Source: Siphonodentalium dalli (taxonomy: Eukaryota; Mollusca; Scaphopoda; Gadilida; Siphonodentaliidae). From it: a stretch of DNA of 64,000 bases. The translations under genes and the position numbers were made by a program. The DNA is taken from assembly GCA_032622095.1 (NCBI GenBank), contig CP136065.1:213756151-213820150 (forward strand), in the 5' to 3' direction. Under the pieces are notes generated by a model. The model was not told the DNA's origin. It did not search any database and was given only the letters and a program-made list of their open reading frames with translations. Each line of letters starts with the position of its first letter. The first letter of the stretch is position 1. Below, in pieces: positions 35,463-44,063 of the stretch.

Positions 35463-36596
35463 ATGGATAAATGTATCAAATGTAACGATGAGTTGACCGG
35501 CTCGTCCGGAATAACTACACTTGGTGAGCGGGGTATAGAAAAGTTGGTTGCTGTAAGCGTCGAGCTTGGCGATAATCTTTTTGCCGGTTCGAAGAAACCC
35601 ACAGTTGGTGAGAAAATTCACAGATTCTGCTACAAGAATTATACACGGGAAAGTTCTGTAAGAAAAAGTAAGAGAATGTCTCTAGATGCAGCTGAATCTG
35701 ACGAAGCTGGTCCATCTATGACAAAAAAATTGCGCTCTGATCAAGATGCTTTCAATTTTAAACTCCATTGTCTGTTCTGTGGAGAATCCGCCGACAAACA
35801 AACTCATATACCCGTTCAACGTAGAAGAGAAGTCCACACCGTTGAAACATTGACTCTTGTTGATAGTATCAGAACCCGTTGTTTGAAACGTAGTGATGAA
35901 TGGGGTGAGTCTGTACTTACTCGGATCGGTCGTGCTATCGATATAGTGGCCGAGGAAGGTCGGTATCACCATGATTGCTGGACAGGATTTGTCAGAGATA
36001 AGCCTGAGCGAACTCTTTCACGGGGTAGGCCTGTTGCAGACAAGAAAGCACTTGCATTCCATGAATTGTGTACCTTTATGGAGAACAGCGATGAGTGTCA
36101 GTTTTCCTTGAGCGAATTGGCAGAGACGTTTGAATCGTATCTTGGTGACGAAGTCGGTTACACAATTAAACATCTTAAAACCAAACTGCTTGAGCATTTC
36201 GGTAGTAGAATCTCTATTACAACACTGAGGTCCCTAAAAAATGTTGTCACATTCAGAGATTCATCAGACAAAATACTATATGATTCGTGGTACTCAGACA
36301 AATGTACCAATGAAACTGATGAACGTATGCGCATCGTCAAGAAAGCATCGGCTATAGTCCGCGATGATATTCGGTCAACCATTTACGAGTGTGACGTTTA
36401 TCCCAAACCCGATTCGTTATCTGTATCTAGTGATCTACTACCCGATACACTCCAAACCTTGTTACAAGGGATTGTTGCTCCGTCGCAGCGTGGGCAAAAC
36501 ATCCAAGCCAACCAGAGACGCGTGACAGCCATAGGTCAGTCTCTAATAAGTTCTTGTCGGCCCGTTCATTCTTGTCACCAGTATTATTGTCGGTAG
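35463..36596 (+). pseudogene. Transposon gene, segment A: N-terminal Cys/His clusters
   Basis: The ATG at 35463 is the first in frame; the frame stays open to a TAG at 36594-36596 (377 codons). It has CxxC at residues 4-7, an FCYKNYT segment, a second CxxC in LHCLFCGE (35763-35786) and an HHDCWTGF segment (35967-35990), suggesting two zinc-binding modules. A basic RKSKR stretch could be a nuclear signal. The frame is lost near 36555: protein-like sequence continues in another frame (segment B), and one missing base in the CGGCCCGTT region would explain the shift. No domain name can be given for this part. The style matches the N-termini of uncharacterised multicopy invertebrate proteins that end in nuclease and CXC modules. 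Confidence 0.7.
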
Positions 36597-37442
36597 CAGT
36601 TTACATACATAGGAAATTCGCATCTCGGGAATTGATCGACATTCTGAATGGACTAATGTTCTCTTCTAGCTACCGGGAAGTTCAACAATACGTTCATTCT
36701 GTCATGATAAGCAAAGGTCCGTCGCCTAGACTTGCGAACTTCACACAATTCGTTTTCGATAACGCCGATTGTAATGTGCGCACGCTAGATGGCAAGAATA
36801 CTTTCCATAGTATGGGAGGCATCGCCTGTATAACTCCAAGCAGAGATCACACAGAAGAGTCTCCGATAAAACGACTAACTGGTGATCATTCGAATATTGG
36901 CTCTGGTGAATTCGGGTACATCCCTTTGAAAGGTTACAGTAAACCAAGCAAATCGGGTCTTGACGAAATTGTGATGAAGGATTTATCAACATTGGGTGAA
37001 TCTGATCCGAAAAATTTGAAACTCGCAAAAACAGTCGACAGTCTTTGGTCTTTGACGCATGTACTGAGAGTACCTTGCCCATCTTGGGCTGGATATATGC
37101 ACATTGTCACATCATCAGATGATTATGAAACAAGTGATGTCGAGATACTTCCCTTTATTAATTTTGATCCATCCAACCCGAGCACAATTTACACTGCTCT
37201 CATGTTTGCACAAACTGAATGTGAGAAACAGGGACTGAACGTTTGTCCAGTGACGTTTGACCAACCACTTTATATCAAAGCAGTGGAGATTGTGTCTTCG
37301 TCAGATAAGTTGACAAAAGTTTTCGTTAGACTCGGCGGCTTCCATATGATTATGTCATATTTAGGGGCAATTGGTTCGATCATGGCTGGTAGCGGCTTGG
37401 ATGAACTTTGGAGGACTGTTTATGCTGGTGGGTCAATCCATC
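36554..37442 (+). pseudogene. Transposon gene, segment B: central region before the insertion
   Basis: This frame overlaps the end of segment A by about 40 bases and continues the same protein after a one-base frameshift. It encodes about 296 residues with no recognised domain, including FASRELIDILNGL at the start, VTFDQPLYIKAVEIV, and RLGGFHMIMSYLGAIGSIM near the end. The FHM-x4-LG-x-IG pattern is typical of this uncharacterised family in my recollection. The frame is ended artificially by the inserted retroelement tail at 37443-37577; the expected continuation starts again in segment C at 37578. Confidence 0.65.
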
Positions 37443-37577
37443 ATTAGGATAGGATAGGATAGGATATTTTATTTCAATATACATATAATAATTAATACAT
37501 AATACATTTGACAAATATTGTAATGTATATTCGAGGGGGTGGCATAGTCAGGCTAGACTGTCTTACTGTCACCCCCT
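37443..37577 (-). mobile_element. 5'-truncated retroelement tail (LINE or SINE) with (ATCCT)n end
   Basis: Read on the minus strand, the insert runs from GGGGGTGACAGTAAGACAG to TTGAAATAAAATA and ends in (TATCC)n. A 3' region with an AATAAA-like word and a pentanucleotide tail is typical of non-LTR retrotransposon insertions. It interrupts the transposon gene between codons that would otherwise be adjacent. The target duplication cannot be defined confidently because of the repeat tail. Confidence 0.6.
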
Positions 37578-38546
37578 TTGATCAGTGGTCATGCATATTC
37601 AAGAGCAGTTCGTGCCCATTTGCTAACACAAATTGCCATTACAAAACTTGTGTTTGAAGAAAGCCGAACACTAGATAACATAGACTGCACAGAAGTCAAT
37701 GAAATATTCTGTGGACTTGCCAGAGGTGACTGTACAACAGCTGACGCTGTCAATCAAGAAAGTGTCAACCATCTACTGTCAAAATTACACGAACTGCTCC
37801 AGAATGCGTCCGTAGGACGCACAGGAAAGCTTTGGGTACAATACTACGAGCAAATAGGTCTTCTCCAGTTGTTCTTGAGAGCAGAGCGCACAGGCGACTG
37901 GGAACTCCACACATATTGTGTTCGCAATATGATTCCAGTATTTCACGCAGGTGGTCATTTTGCATACGCAAAAAGTTCTCATCTCTATTTGCAGCAGATG
38001 AATGAGCTAACAGAAATAATGCAACAGGATGATTTGAAGTTGTTCACTGAGAAAGGTTACTTTACCATAAGGCGCTCAGATAAATTCTGGGACGGGATAT
38101 ATTCTGATCAGACCATAGAGCAGTGTTTAATGAGAATGTTCAAGCTCCCTGGTGGTCTCACACATGGCAGGGGAATAACCGATAGCACTGTTGCGAAATG
38201 GGTACATGGACTACCTCTTTGCCTTCCGATATGTAATGCTCTCGAAAATTTTGTTAATGTTCACACTGGTCATGGCGAACAACATCGGGATCTCCGTCAA
38301 AGTTCACAATTGACTGATGCCAATGATATCACCAAATTATTGAACTGGCTCAGAGTGCATTCCCCCTTTCAGATTAGAGATCCACTACAATTAGTCTCTA
38401 TAGCGACCGGGTTTGTGGCCGACGAAACTGTGAACTGTGACCAAGTTCGCAAAATTGGTGAATGTTGCGTATCGAATGTTGTAAGCAAAACGTTCAACAG
38501 CATCAAACTACGACGTGTTGACACTGTGAAGTCAAATGGCAAATAG
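37578..38546 (+). pseudogene. Transposon gene, segment C: central region after the insertion
   Basis: About 320 residues resume directly after the retroelement tail (MISGHAYSRAVRAHLL region; the first codon here is TTG, so this is not a start). Notable stretches are HFAYAKSSHLYLQQM, GYFTIRRSDKFWDGIYSD and GGLTHGRGITDSTVAKW, which recur in uncharacterised multicopy invertebrate proteins. The run of Asp, Arg, His and Trp residues could include catalytic positions, but I cannot map them to a DDE triad. The frame ends at TAG 38544-38546 and overlaps segment D by 11 bases in a different frame, consistent with a single extra base near 38535. Confidence 0.65.
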
Positions 38547-39921
38547 CATCAAAGTCCGTGGAAGTAAGGTAGTGATTGACCCCACAATTCTGTTCAACCG
38601 CATCACATGTGTTATTCAGTCACAAGCAGAGATGGAAGAGTATCTCAAATATGAACTCGCCCCGAAACCAACAGCATTGTTTGATTCTGCTGGAATGAGG
38701 AAGACACAGAAAAGCACGCTCGGTAAGATCCTCAAAACATACGGTTCCGAGCAAACTAAAATCCCAGAACATTCTCTGTTTGTTGTAGATGGTGGATTTT
38801 TATTGAGGGCAGTTGTATGGCCTAAACAGTCGTCATATAAGGACATATGTACATCATATTCCAATTATCTAGTGAGACATTTTGGGGCGAACGTCGTGGT
38901 TGTTTTTGATGGTTATGCTTAAGCCCGTAGATCTAAAAACAGGTATTCCATTGATATCAATATCTCACCCGAGTTACCAGCCACCACACCCCAATCCGAT
39001 TTCCTTGCAAATGCCAAGAACAAAACCCAACTGATCGATCTTCTAATGCAGGAGCTATCTGCTATCAATATTCAGTCCAAGCAGGCCGAGGCTGATGCTG
39101 ATGTACTGATAGCCGAAACTGCACTTGACATCGCTCAAGATGACAACAATGTTGTCGTTGTGGGAACAGACACAGACTTGTTAGTCATTCTTACCTCTCG
39201 AGTTCAACCGGGATGTAATATTCACATGATGTATTCCATTACCCAAAACTTACTAGTTTCAGTTAGTGAAATAGCAACCAAAATGGGTGACCATAGAAGC
39301 AACCTCCTTGTAGCACATTCTATAAGTGGTTTTGACACTACTTCTGCACTCTTTCGAGTTGGTAAGAAGAAAGTATTCAGTACAATTGTCTCCGATGTTA
39401 CTAGCGACTCACAACAGTATGTCAACACAATTTTGGCGGATGACAGTACACCAAGTGCAGTAGCCGCTGCCGGGGAACAACTTCTCCTGATCTTATACGG
39501 GAGTAAAACTGTTTCCTCTCTCGACCAATATAGATATGTCACTTACAAGCGTTATGTTGCAAAATCTAAACTGAATAAACCCATCGACCTAGCCTCACTC
39601 CCACCAAGCAGCGATGCTGCACAACAACATGTCTACGGATGTTATCTCCAGGTCCAACAATGGCTGGGCACTTCGCTTCCTCCGACGGATTGGGGGTGGT
39701 CGCTAGACAATGGACTTCTTGTACCGACTGCAGCCACAAAGCCATGTGCCCCCGATAACCTACTGAATCTGATCAGTTGTGGTTGCAAGAGTGCTTGTAC
39801 AAAAAGGTGTGGGTGTAAGAAGGCAGGACTCTCTTGCTCAGGTTTGTGTAATTGCAGTTCGGATTCTTGTAACAACCACAGAAACACTGTCCTGTCGGAA
39901 ATTTCTGAGTTCGATGAATAA
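38536..39921 (+). pseudogene. Transposon gene, segments D and E: FEN1/XPG-like nuclease plus CXC motif
   Basis: Segments D (38536-38922) and E (to 39921) share one frame, separated only by a TAA at 38920-38922. The acidic residues expected of a PIN-fold 5' nuclease are present: Asp in VVDGG (38788), Asp in VFDGY (38908), Glu and two Asp in EADAD (39088-39102), two Asp in GTDTDLLV (39169-39177), and Asp in GFDTT (39334) before a GKKK stretch resembling the FEN1/XPG DNA-binding turn. The last 50 residues hold a cysteine motif at 39778-39855, CxCx3Cx3CxCx6Cx3CxC, like tesmin/TSO1 CXC domains that bind DNA. I infer a DNA-binding nuclease, perhaps acting in transposition. The stop makes this copy inactive unless read through. 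Confidence 0.7.
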
Positions 39922-40389
39922 TATGTATATAGGTCATGTCATTTCTGTATATAGCGTTGATAATAGTCAATGTAACTTAATCCATGTTGATTGATTTGTA
40001 CATCGAAAATAGTTGAGTTCTCATGCTGACGAATTTTATGCCAAAAGGGGAACTCGGCCAGAAGCAGAGGGGGTCTTCCATAATGTCTATTTTGTAAGCA
40101 ATGATAAAAGTCTTCAAATGGTGGTGGATTTTTTATCGTCTGTCCAACTAACATCCCGTTCTGTGCTACGACCCTTTGGGCAAATCCGTTAGGAAAATCG
40201 TAATTTTTTGCGTAAATCCGATACTTTTTTGTGAATTTTCAATAATTTTTCGCAGAAATTGTCACAGAATGCACATTTTCCTCTAGGTAAATGTATATTA
40301 GACATTATGTAGCTCGAAATACGCGTAAACAAAAAATACAGTTGGATCAATTCGAGGTTACAAAGTTCGTGCGATTTATTTTGATTTTT

Positions 40390-40547
40390 TTCAAACGCGT
40401 TTTCGAAAAAAGGCTGTAGAAAAAAAAGCTCAACTCGGATTTTAGGAGACTTTTGTCTAATCGTTCAGTGACATGTACTCGACATTCCCTGAAAAAATCA
40501 GCTTTCTCCGATTTTTTTCCCTAGTGAAACCTAATGTGCCTGGACTA
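40390..40547 (-). repeat. Right terminal inverted repeat of the transposon
   Basis: On the minus strand from 40546: AGTCCAGGCACATTAG, then AAAAAAATCGGAGAAAGCTG, then AATCCGAGTTGAGCTTTTTT, in the same order as the left end. It lies about 470 bases beyond the stop codon of segment E. Confidence 0.8.
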
Positions 40548-40728
40548 TGGGACTATACAACACACAAGGCGCATATTTTTAGTGAAATTTTTTAGACAGT
40601 CAATTTTTTTGGGGATTGGGTGGGAAGCATTCTCAGTTTACTCAATATATATAATTTATGTAACATTTTTTTTTTTTTGCGTTATTATCTAAGGTAATCA
40701 TTGCAAACTTTTTGTTGATATTTTGCTT

Positions 40729-41180
40729 GGTTGAATCCTACCCTTATTCCATTCAATAAACCCATTATATTAATTCTGATATTAAACATCCGGTTTGTCG
40801 TCTATTTACATTCCGTACGCTATGTCTCAAAATACTATCGCTTCCAATATTTTTCCAACAAGCTATAATGAATGGAGAGTTTGAAAGTTAGGTCATTAAA
40901 TCTACGCCTTTAAATACACAAAGGAGTCTTTATTTATCTGGGACTATTTCTTTACGCGGACAAACAACACATAGTTTCGTGAAACGTCATCGCATGCCTT
41001 ATAGAACCCGGTGTTAGTTTCTCGTCCCATTTGTTGATTTATGTATGTTTTGTCGAGGTTTTGGATCATGTAATAAATAGAATCTACAACTCATCCTCAT
41101 TTTATAGCGGCATTTACAAAACCTTTGCAATTGGCGAGGTCCAGACCTAATTTACTGGAGTCGTTTTGTAAATTTCGCTA
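40729..41180 (-). mobile_element. Interspersed repeat, inverted copy of 54296-54830
   Basis: Minus-strand words shared with 54300-54820 include TACAAAAC/CCGCTATAAA arms, ACAAATGGGACG(A/C)GAAACTAAC, GCATGCGATGACGTTTCACG, ATAGACGACAAACC and GAATGGGTTTATTGAATGGA. The right part (41090-41175) is a decayed foldback whose perfect counterpart is at 54303-54424. It is non-coding and lies in the lectin intron just right of the transposon. Confidence 0.7.
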
Positions 41181-41585
41181 TAAACTGGGTCTCGTTGTAC
41201 ATCCTCTATATATTAATTAATAAAGACTCCCGTTTGTGGTATCTTTCCTGTTTGCTTATTATCGATTACTTCGGTGCGAATGAAGTACTTAAGCTGTACG
41301 TGTGTAAATCAGATATCGTATTCTGCGAAAAGGTACAACCGGTGTTGTTGATGTTTTCGGCCATTAAAGTTGAATGCTACATTCTTCAAACCGGTGTAGC
41401 GGCTGCACGAATTGTAAAACTATAAGTTTGAAGTATTAGAATAATCATAAAATGATTAATATGTTTTTAATATATCTGGAAGTATATGCATTGTTGATCA
41501 GGTTTTGTTTTGAGAACATTTTGAAACCATCATGTGCGAACGGCCTTAACCTCTATACATGCACGCGCGTCGTTTATGTTTTCAG
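41181..41585 (+). other. Lectin intron, 3' part, with acceptor
   Basis: No repeat or gene is recognised up to the acceptor TTTATGTTTTCAG, which ends at 41585. The open frame 41195-41425 has no domain. Confidence 0.5.
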
Positions 41586-41833
41586 CACAAATGTGGATTG
41601 ATGGGAGAAGAAGGATAAACTCTACCGTGGTAGGAGATTATGTGCACTCGGATGGAACACCAATGGCATACCTCTCACCAGACCACGGCTTGTATTGGCC
41701 GCAAGATCACGTGGCTTGCATGGACCAAAACTTTAAAGGAGAGAACCAGCTCAACCCAGACGGATACGAATTCGTCGATCGACCAGAGAGCAACACATAC
41801 AGCTTCATCTGTCAGATTGGTTACATGTTCTGA
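41586..41833 (+). CDS. Secreted C-type lectin, exon 2 (second half of the CTLD)
   Basis: The exon follows a strong acceptor and enters in phase 1, completing the split codon from exon 1. It encodes residues 81-162 with the conserved beta-strand MWIDG (84-87), an N-S-T sequon at 92, SDGTPMAYL, the DHVAC cysteine at 125 and the terminal FICQIG with Cys156, followed by TGA at 41831-41833. Cys52 and Cys156 are placed to form the canonical long disulfide. The usual partner of Cys125 is absent (a GYEFVDRP segment replaces the W-x-D-x-x-C region), leaving it unpaired. There is no EPN or QPD motif, so classic calcium-dependent mannose or galactose binding is not predicted. No other lectin exon is seen. 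Confidence 0.87.
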
Positions 41834-42203
41834 ACAGAAACCATGTGATTTCGACTTATATCTGGTTCAATAGAAATAAGAGGTGTGGCTGTCCTACTGG
41901 GTTATAGGGATACCAAAGCAGTGCATGTTGACTACATATGGGGTGTAGATATATAAAATTAACTATGGACACATTTCGCATCATGGACTACTACTGATAA
42001 GAATTACAAATTTGGTACCACATCACTTGAATTTGAGTTATTTATGTCATATGTCGTTTTACTATAATTACTATTGAGCACATCCCGACCATCCACTATG
42101 AGGAAAACATGTAAGTTTATCAAAATTATAACGTCAACCGTCTGTTCTCCAGGGCAGTAAACGACGATACGCATAGCGTCGTGTATCTTCATCGTTTACG
42201 CCC

Positions 42204-42209
42204 AATAAA
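42204..42209 (+). terminator. Candidate polyadenylation signal of the lectin gene
   Basis: AATAAA lies 371 bases after the lectin stop, followed within 20 bases by a T-rich stretch (TTCTTATTGATATT). An earlier AATAGA variant at about 41870 is an alternative. Confidence 0.4.
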
Positions 42210-43340
42210 CCACTTCTTATTGATATTAAGTATAATATTTATGTTTTCAACATCCACCATACTTGTGTTTTTTTTAAATATTTGTCAAACTATATACCGT
42301 GTGCCGATGCTGTTAAGTTAAGTTAGCTATATAAAGAATAAGTTGTATTGAAAAAACATGAATACTCAGTTGCTTAACAGCCTCCGCTCACGGTATAATG
42401 GTCGGAATTTGTTTTATGTATACATGTATTCATTACGCCTTCTCTTTGTACCACCTGATGTGGTGGCTAAAAGAATGAATAAACTATTATTGGCTATCAT
42501 TATGCCTGATTCAAATAGCACCATGATTCATAAACAATATACCTGATTAGTCTGCGGTTGTTTGTTTTTTAATTTTACATTAAAAAAAACATTCAAATTG
42601 AAATTAAATTATTTCAATTCAATATTTAAAATACTAGCGCCATTAGAGCATCCGCCCGGGCACTCCGAGACACCACACCAAATTTTGTTGAAATCGGTCC
42701 AGGAGTCTGGGAGGGAAATATATATAGATAGATACACCGGAGATCATATAATACATTCTTTTCGCCTTTAATTGCGAAAATTATGACAAGTGTGATAACC
42801 TACATTTCTTGATTACTTTCCCCGCCACAAAAATGGCAGCAGCGCCGAGTGATCAGGCGTGCCTAAAAATGTACATGGAAACTGTTCGATACTTCTTACC
42901 ATTTAAAATAAAATTTCGCATTTATAGTTCCTTCGGGTATGACTGTATTAACAACTAGATGCTAATATTCAGTTCACAAGTAACCAGACAAATCAACAAA
43001 ATGGAACATTTGCAAAGAAATGAAACACGGAAATTAAAACTAACAAGGGTTTGTGCCACCGCGGTCGAATATCAATCCCACATGAAACTACAGTTGTCCG
43101 GTGCCACGCGATGCGTGATCAGTCGCAACAACCCAATCAAAAAAGCTGAATTTCCGAGCGACGTGATCAATCGATAAGCACAGGTTTTGAGTGAGGGTGT
43201 CTCTTTCAACTGCATGTGTCTTTTTAGTCGGACACAGTCTCAGTGTCGTAAGCTCGTTATTCTTAAAACTCTACTTTTGGCGGTTCTCTTGTGAATGACG
43301 GATTAAATTATAAGAAATAACTCTTGTTTCGATTAAGGTA
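42210..43340. other. Non-coding; contains a small HINE-type element
   Basis: Apart from the element at 42634-42755, no gene is supported. The frame at 42959-43177 (72 codons) has basic, low-complexity content and contains the GCCACGCGATGCGTGA word also seen near 12028. Confidence 0.4.
42634..42755 (-). mobile_element. Short HINE-like element with CTAG end
   Basis: On the minus strand it ends GCCCGGGC...GGCGCTAG before T, that is CTAG at 42634-42637 with a short GC-rich stem near 42655. Its other side carries GATAGATACACC. The interior has CCAAATTTTGTTGAAATCGG, which resembles the core sequences of the family at 47029-47800 (TTTCATCGAAATTGGC). The small size makes this a tentative call. Confidence 0.45.
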
Positions 43341-43345
43341 ATGAG

Positions 43346-43431
43346 TTTTAACCGAAAAGTTTGAAGATATTTCTTTTTATAACTGCGCTACGCGCTTAAT
43401 ATCATTTATCTTCAAACTTTTCGGTTATAAC
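43346..43431. mobile_element. Small foldback element
   Basis: AACCGAAAAGTTTGAAGATA is inverted as TATCTTCAAACTTTTCGGTT about 40 bp later. GCGCTACGCGC sits in the turn. The perfect stem is about 20 bp. No open frame. Confidence 0.7.
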
Positions 43432-43924
43432 GAACCAAAGCCGGACGCTTTGGTCGTATATAGACTATATCTGATTTTGTGACGTCACCAATTATTATCT
43501 AACACGACACTACTGTTTTGAATTTTTGCGAGCACGTTTGTCGCACAGTAGATCGGTGCGGATAAAGCATTAACGTCGTAATCTGAAATTGAGGGGAGTT
43601 ACTATCGGAATTATGCACAGTGAAGTTCATTCGTAGCCGCGGTTTACATTTTATTGAGAACATAAATATAACATTTTGGACTGTCAAATATTTGCTATGG
43701 AGTGGCCTAAAATATAAATGTCGCGTGCAATGGGAAAAGCTCAATAACTCTGGCTGGGCTGGGGACAATACTGGAATCGAAATCGAAATTCGTGATGTAA
43801 GCAAACGTTATTATATCGCGTTTAAATTATTATATATAATATCACCGAGTACAGTATACGTGAATCTGATAAACCTCAGATATCCTTCTATTTTCATGAA
43901 TCGACAAGAAACACATAAGATATG

Positions 43925-44063
43925 AACGGCGGTTTCAATGTGGTCATGGGATTTTGACCGCGAGAAAAAATCAGCAAACTGCATGAACCCCGAAGGGGTT
44001 CATGCGGAGTTTGCTGATTTTTTAACGCGGTCAAAACCCATGACCACGTTGAATCCGCCGTTT
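43925..44063. mobile_element. Near-perfect foldback MITE, about 139 bp
   Basis: Arms of about 66 bp pair over almost their entire length: ACGGCGGTTTCAATGTGGTC with GACCACGTTGAATCCGCCGT, then AAAAAATCAGCAAACT with its complement, ending in a CATGAACCCCGAAGGGGTTCATG turn. Few mismatches remain, which suggests a recent insertion or a structure kept intact. Confidence 0.85.

Larger units (their letters stand above)
34457..40547 (+). mobile_element. Decayed 6.1-kb inverted-repeat DNA transposon carrying a nuclease/CXC gene
   Basis: The ends are inverted: AGTCCAGGCACATTAG at 34457-34472 and CTAATGTGCCTGGACT at 40531-40546. Both are bordered by TA (34456-34457 and 40546-40547), compatible with, but not proving, a TA target duplication. 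Two further inverted blocks lie inside each end. Between them is one intronless, broken gene (35463-39921) on the plus strand. Coding length, lack of introns and terminal repeats together indicate a once-autonomous cut-and-paste element. No DDE/DDD catalytic triad of a known superfamily is recognised. The element is inserted in sense orientation in the lectin intron. Confidence 0.75.
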
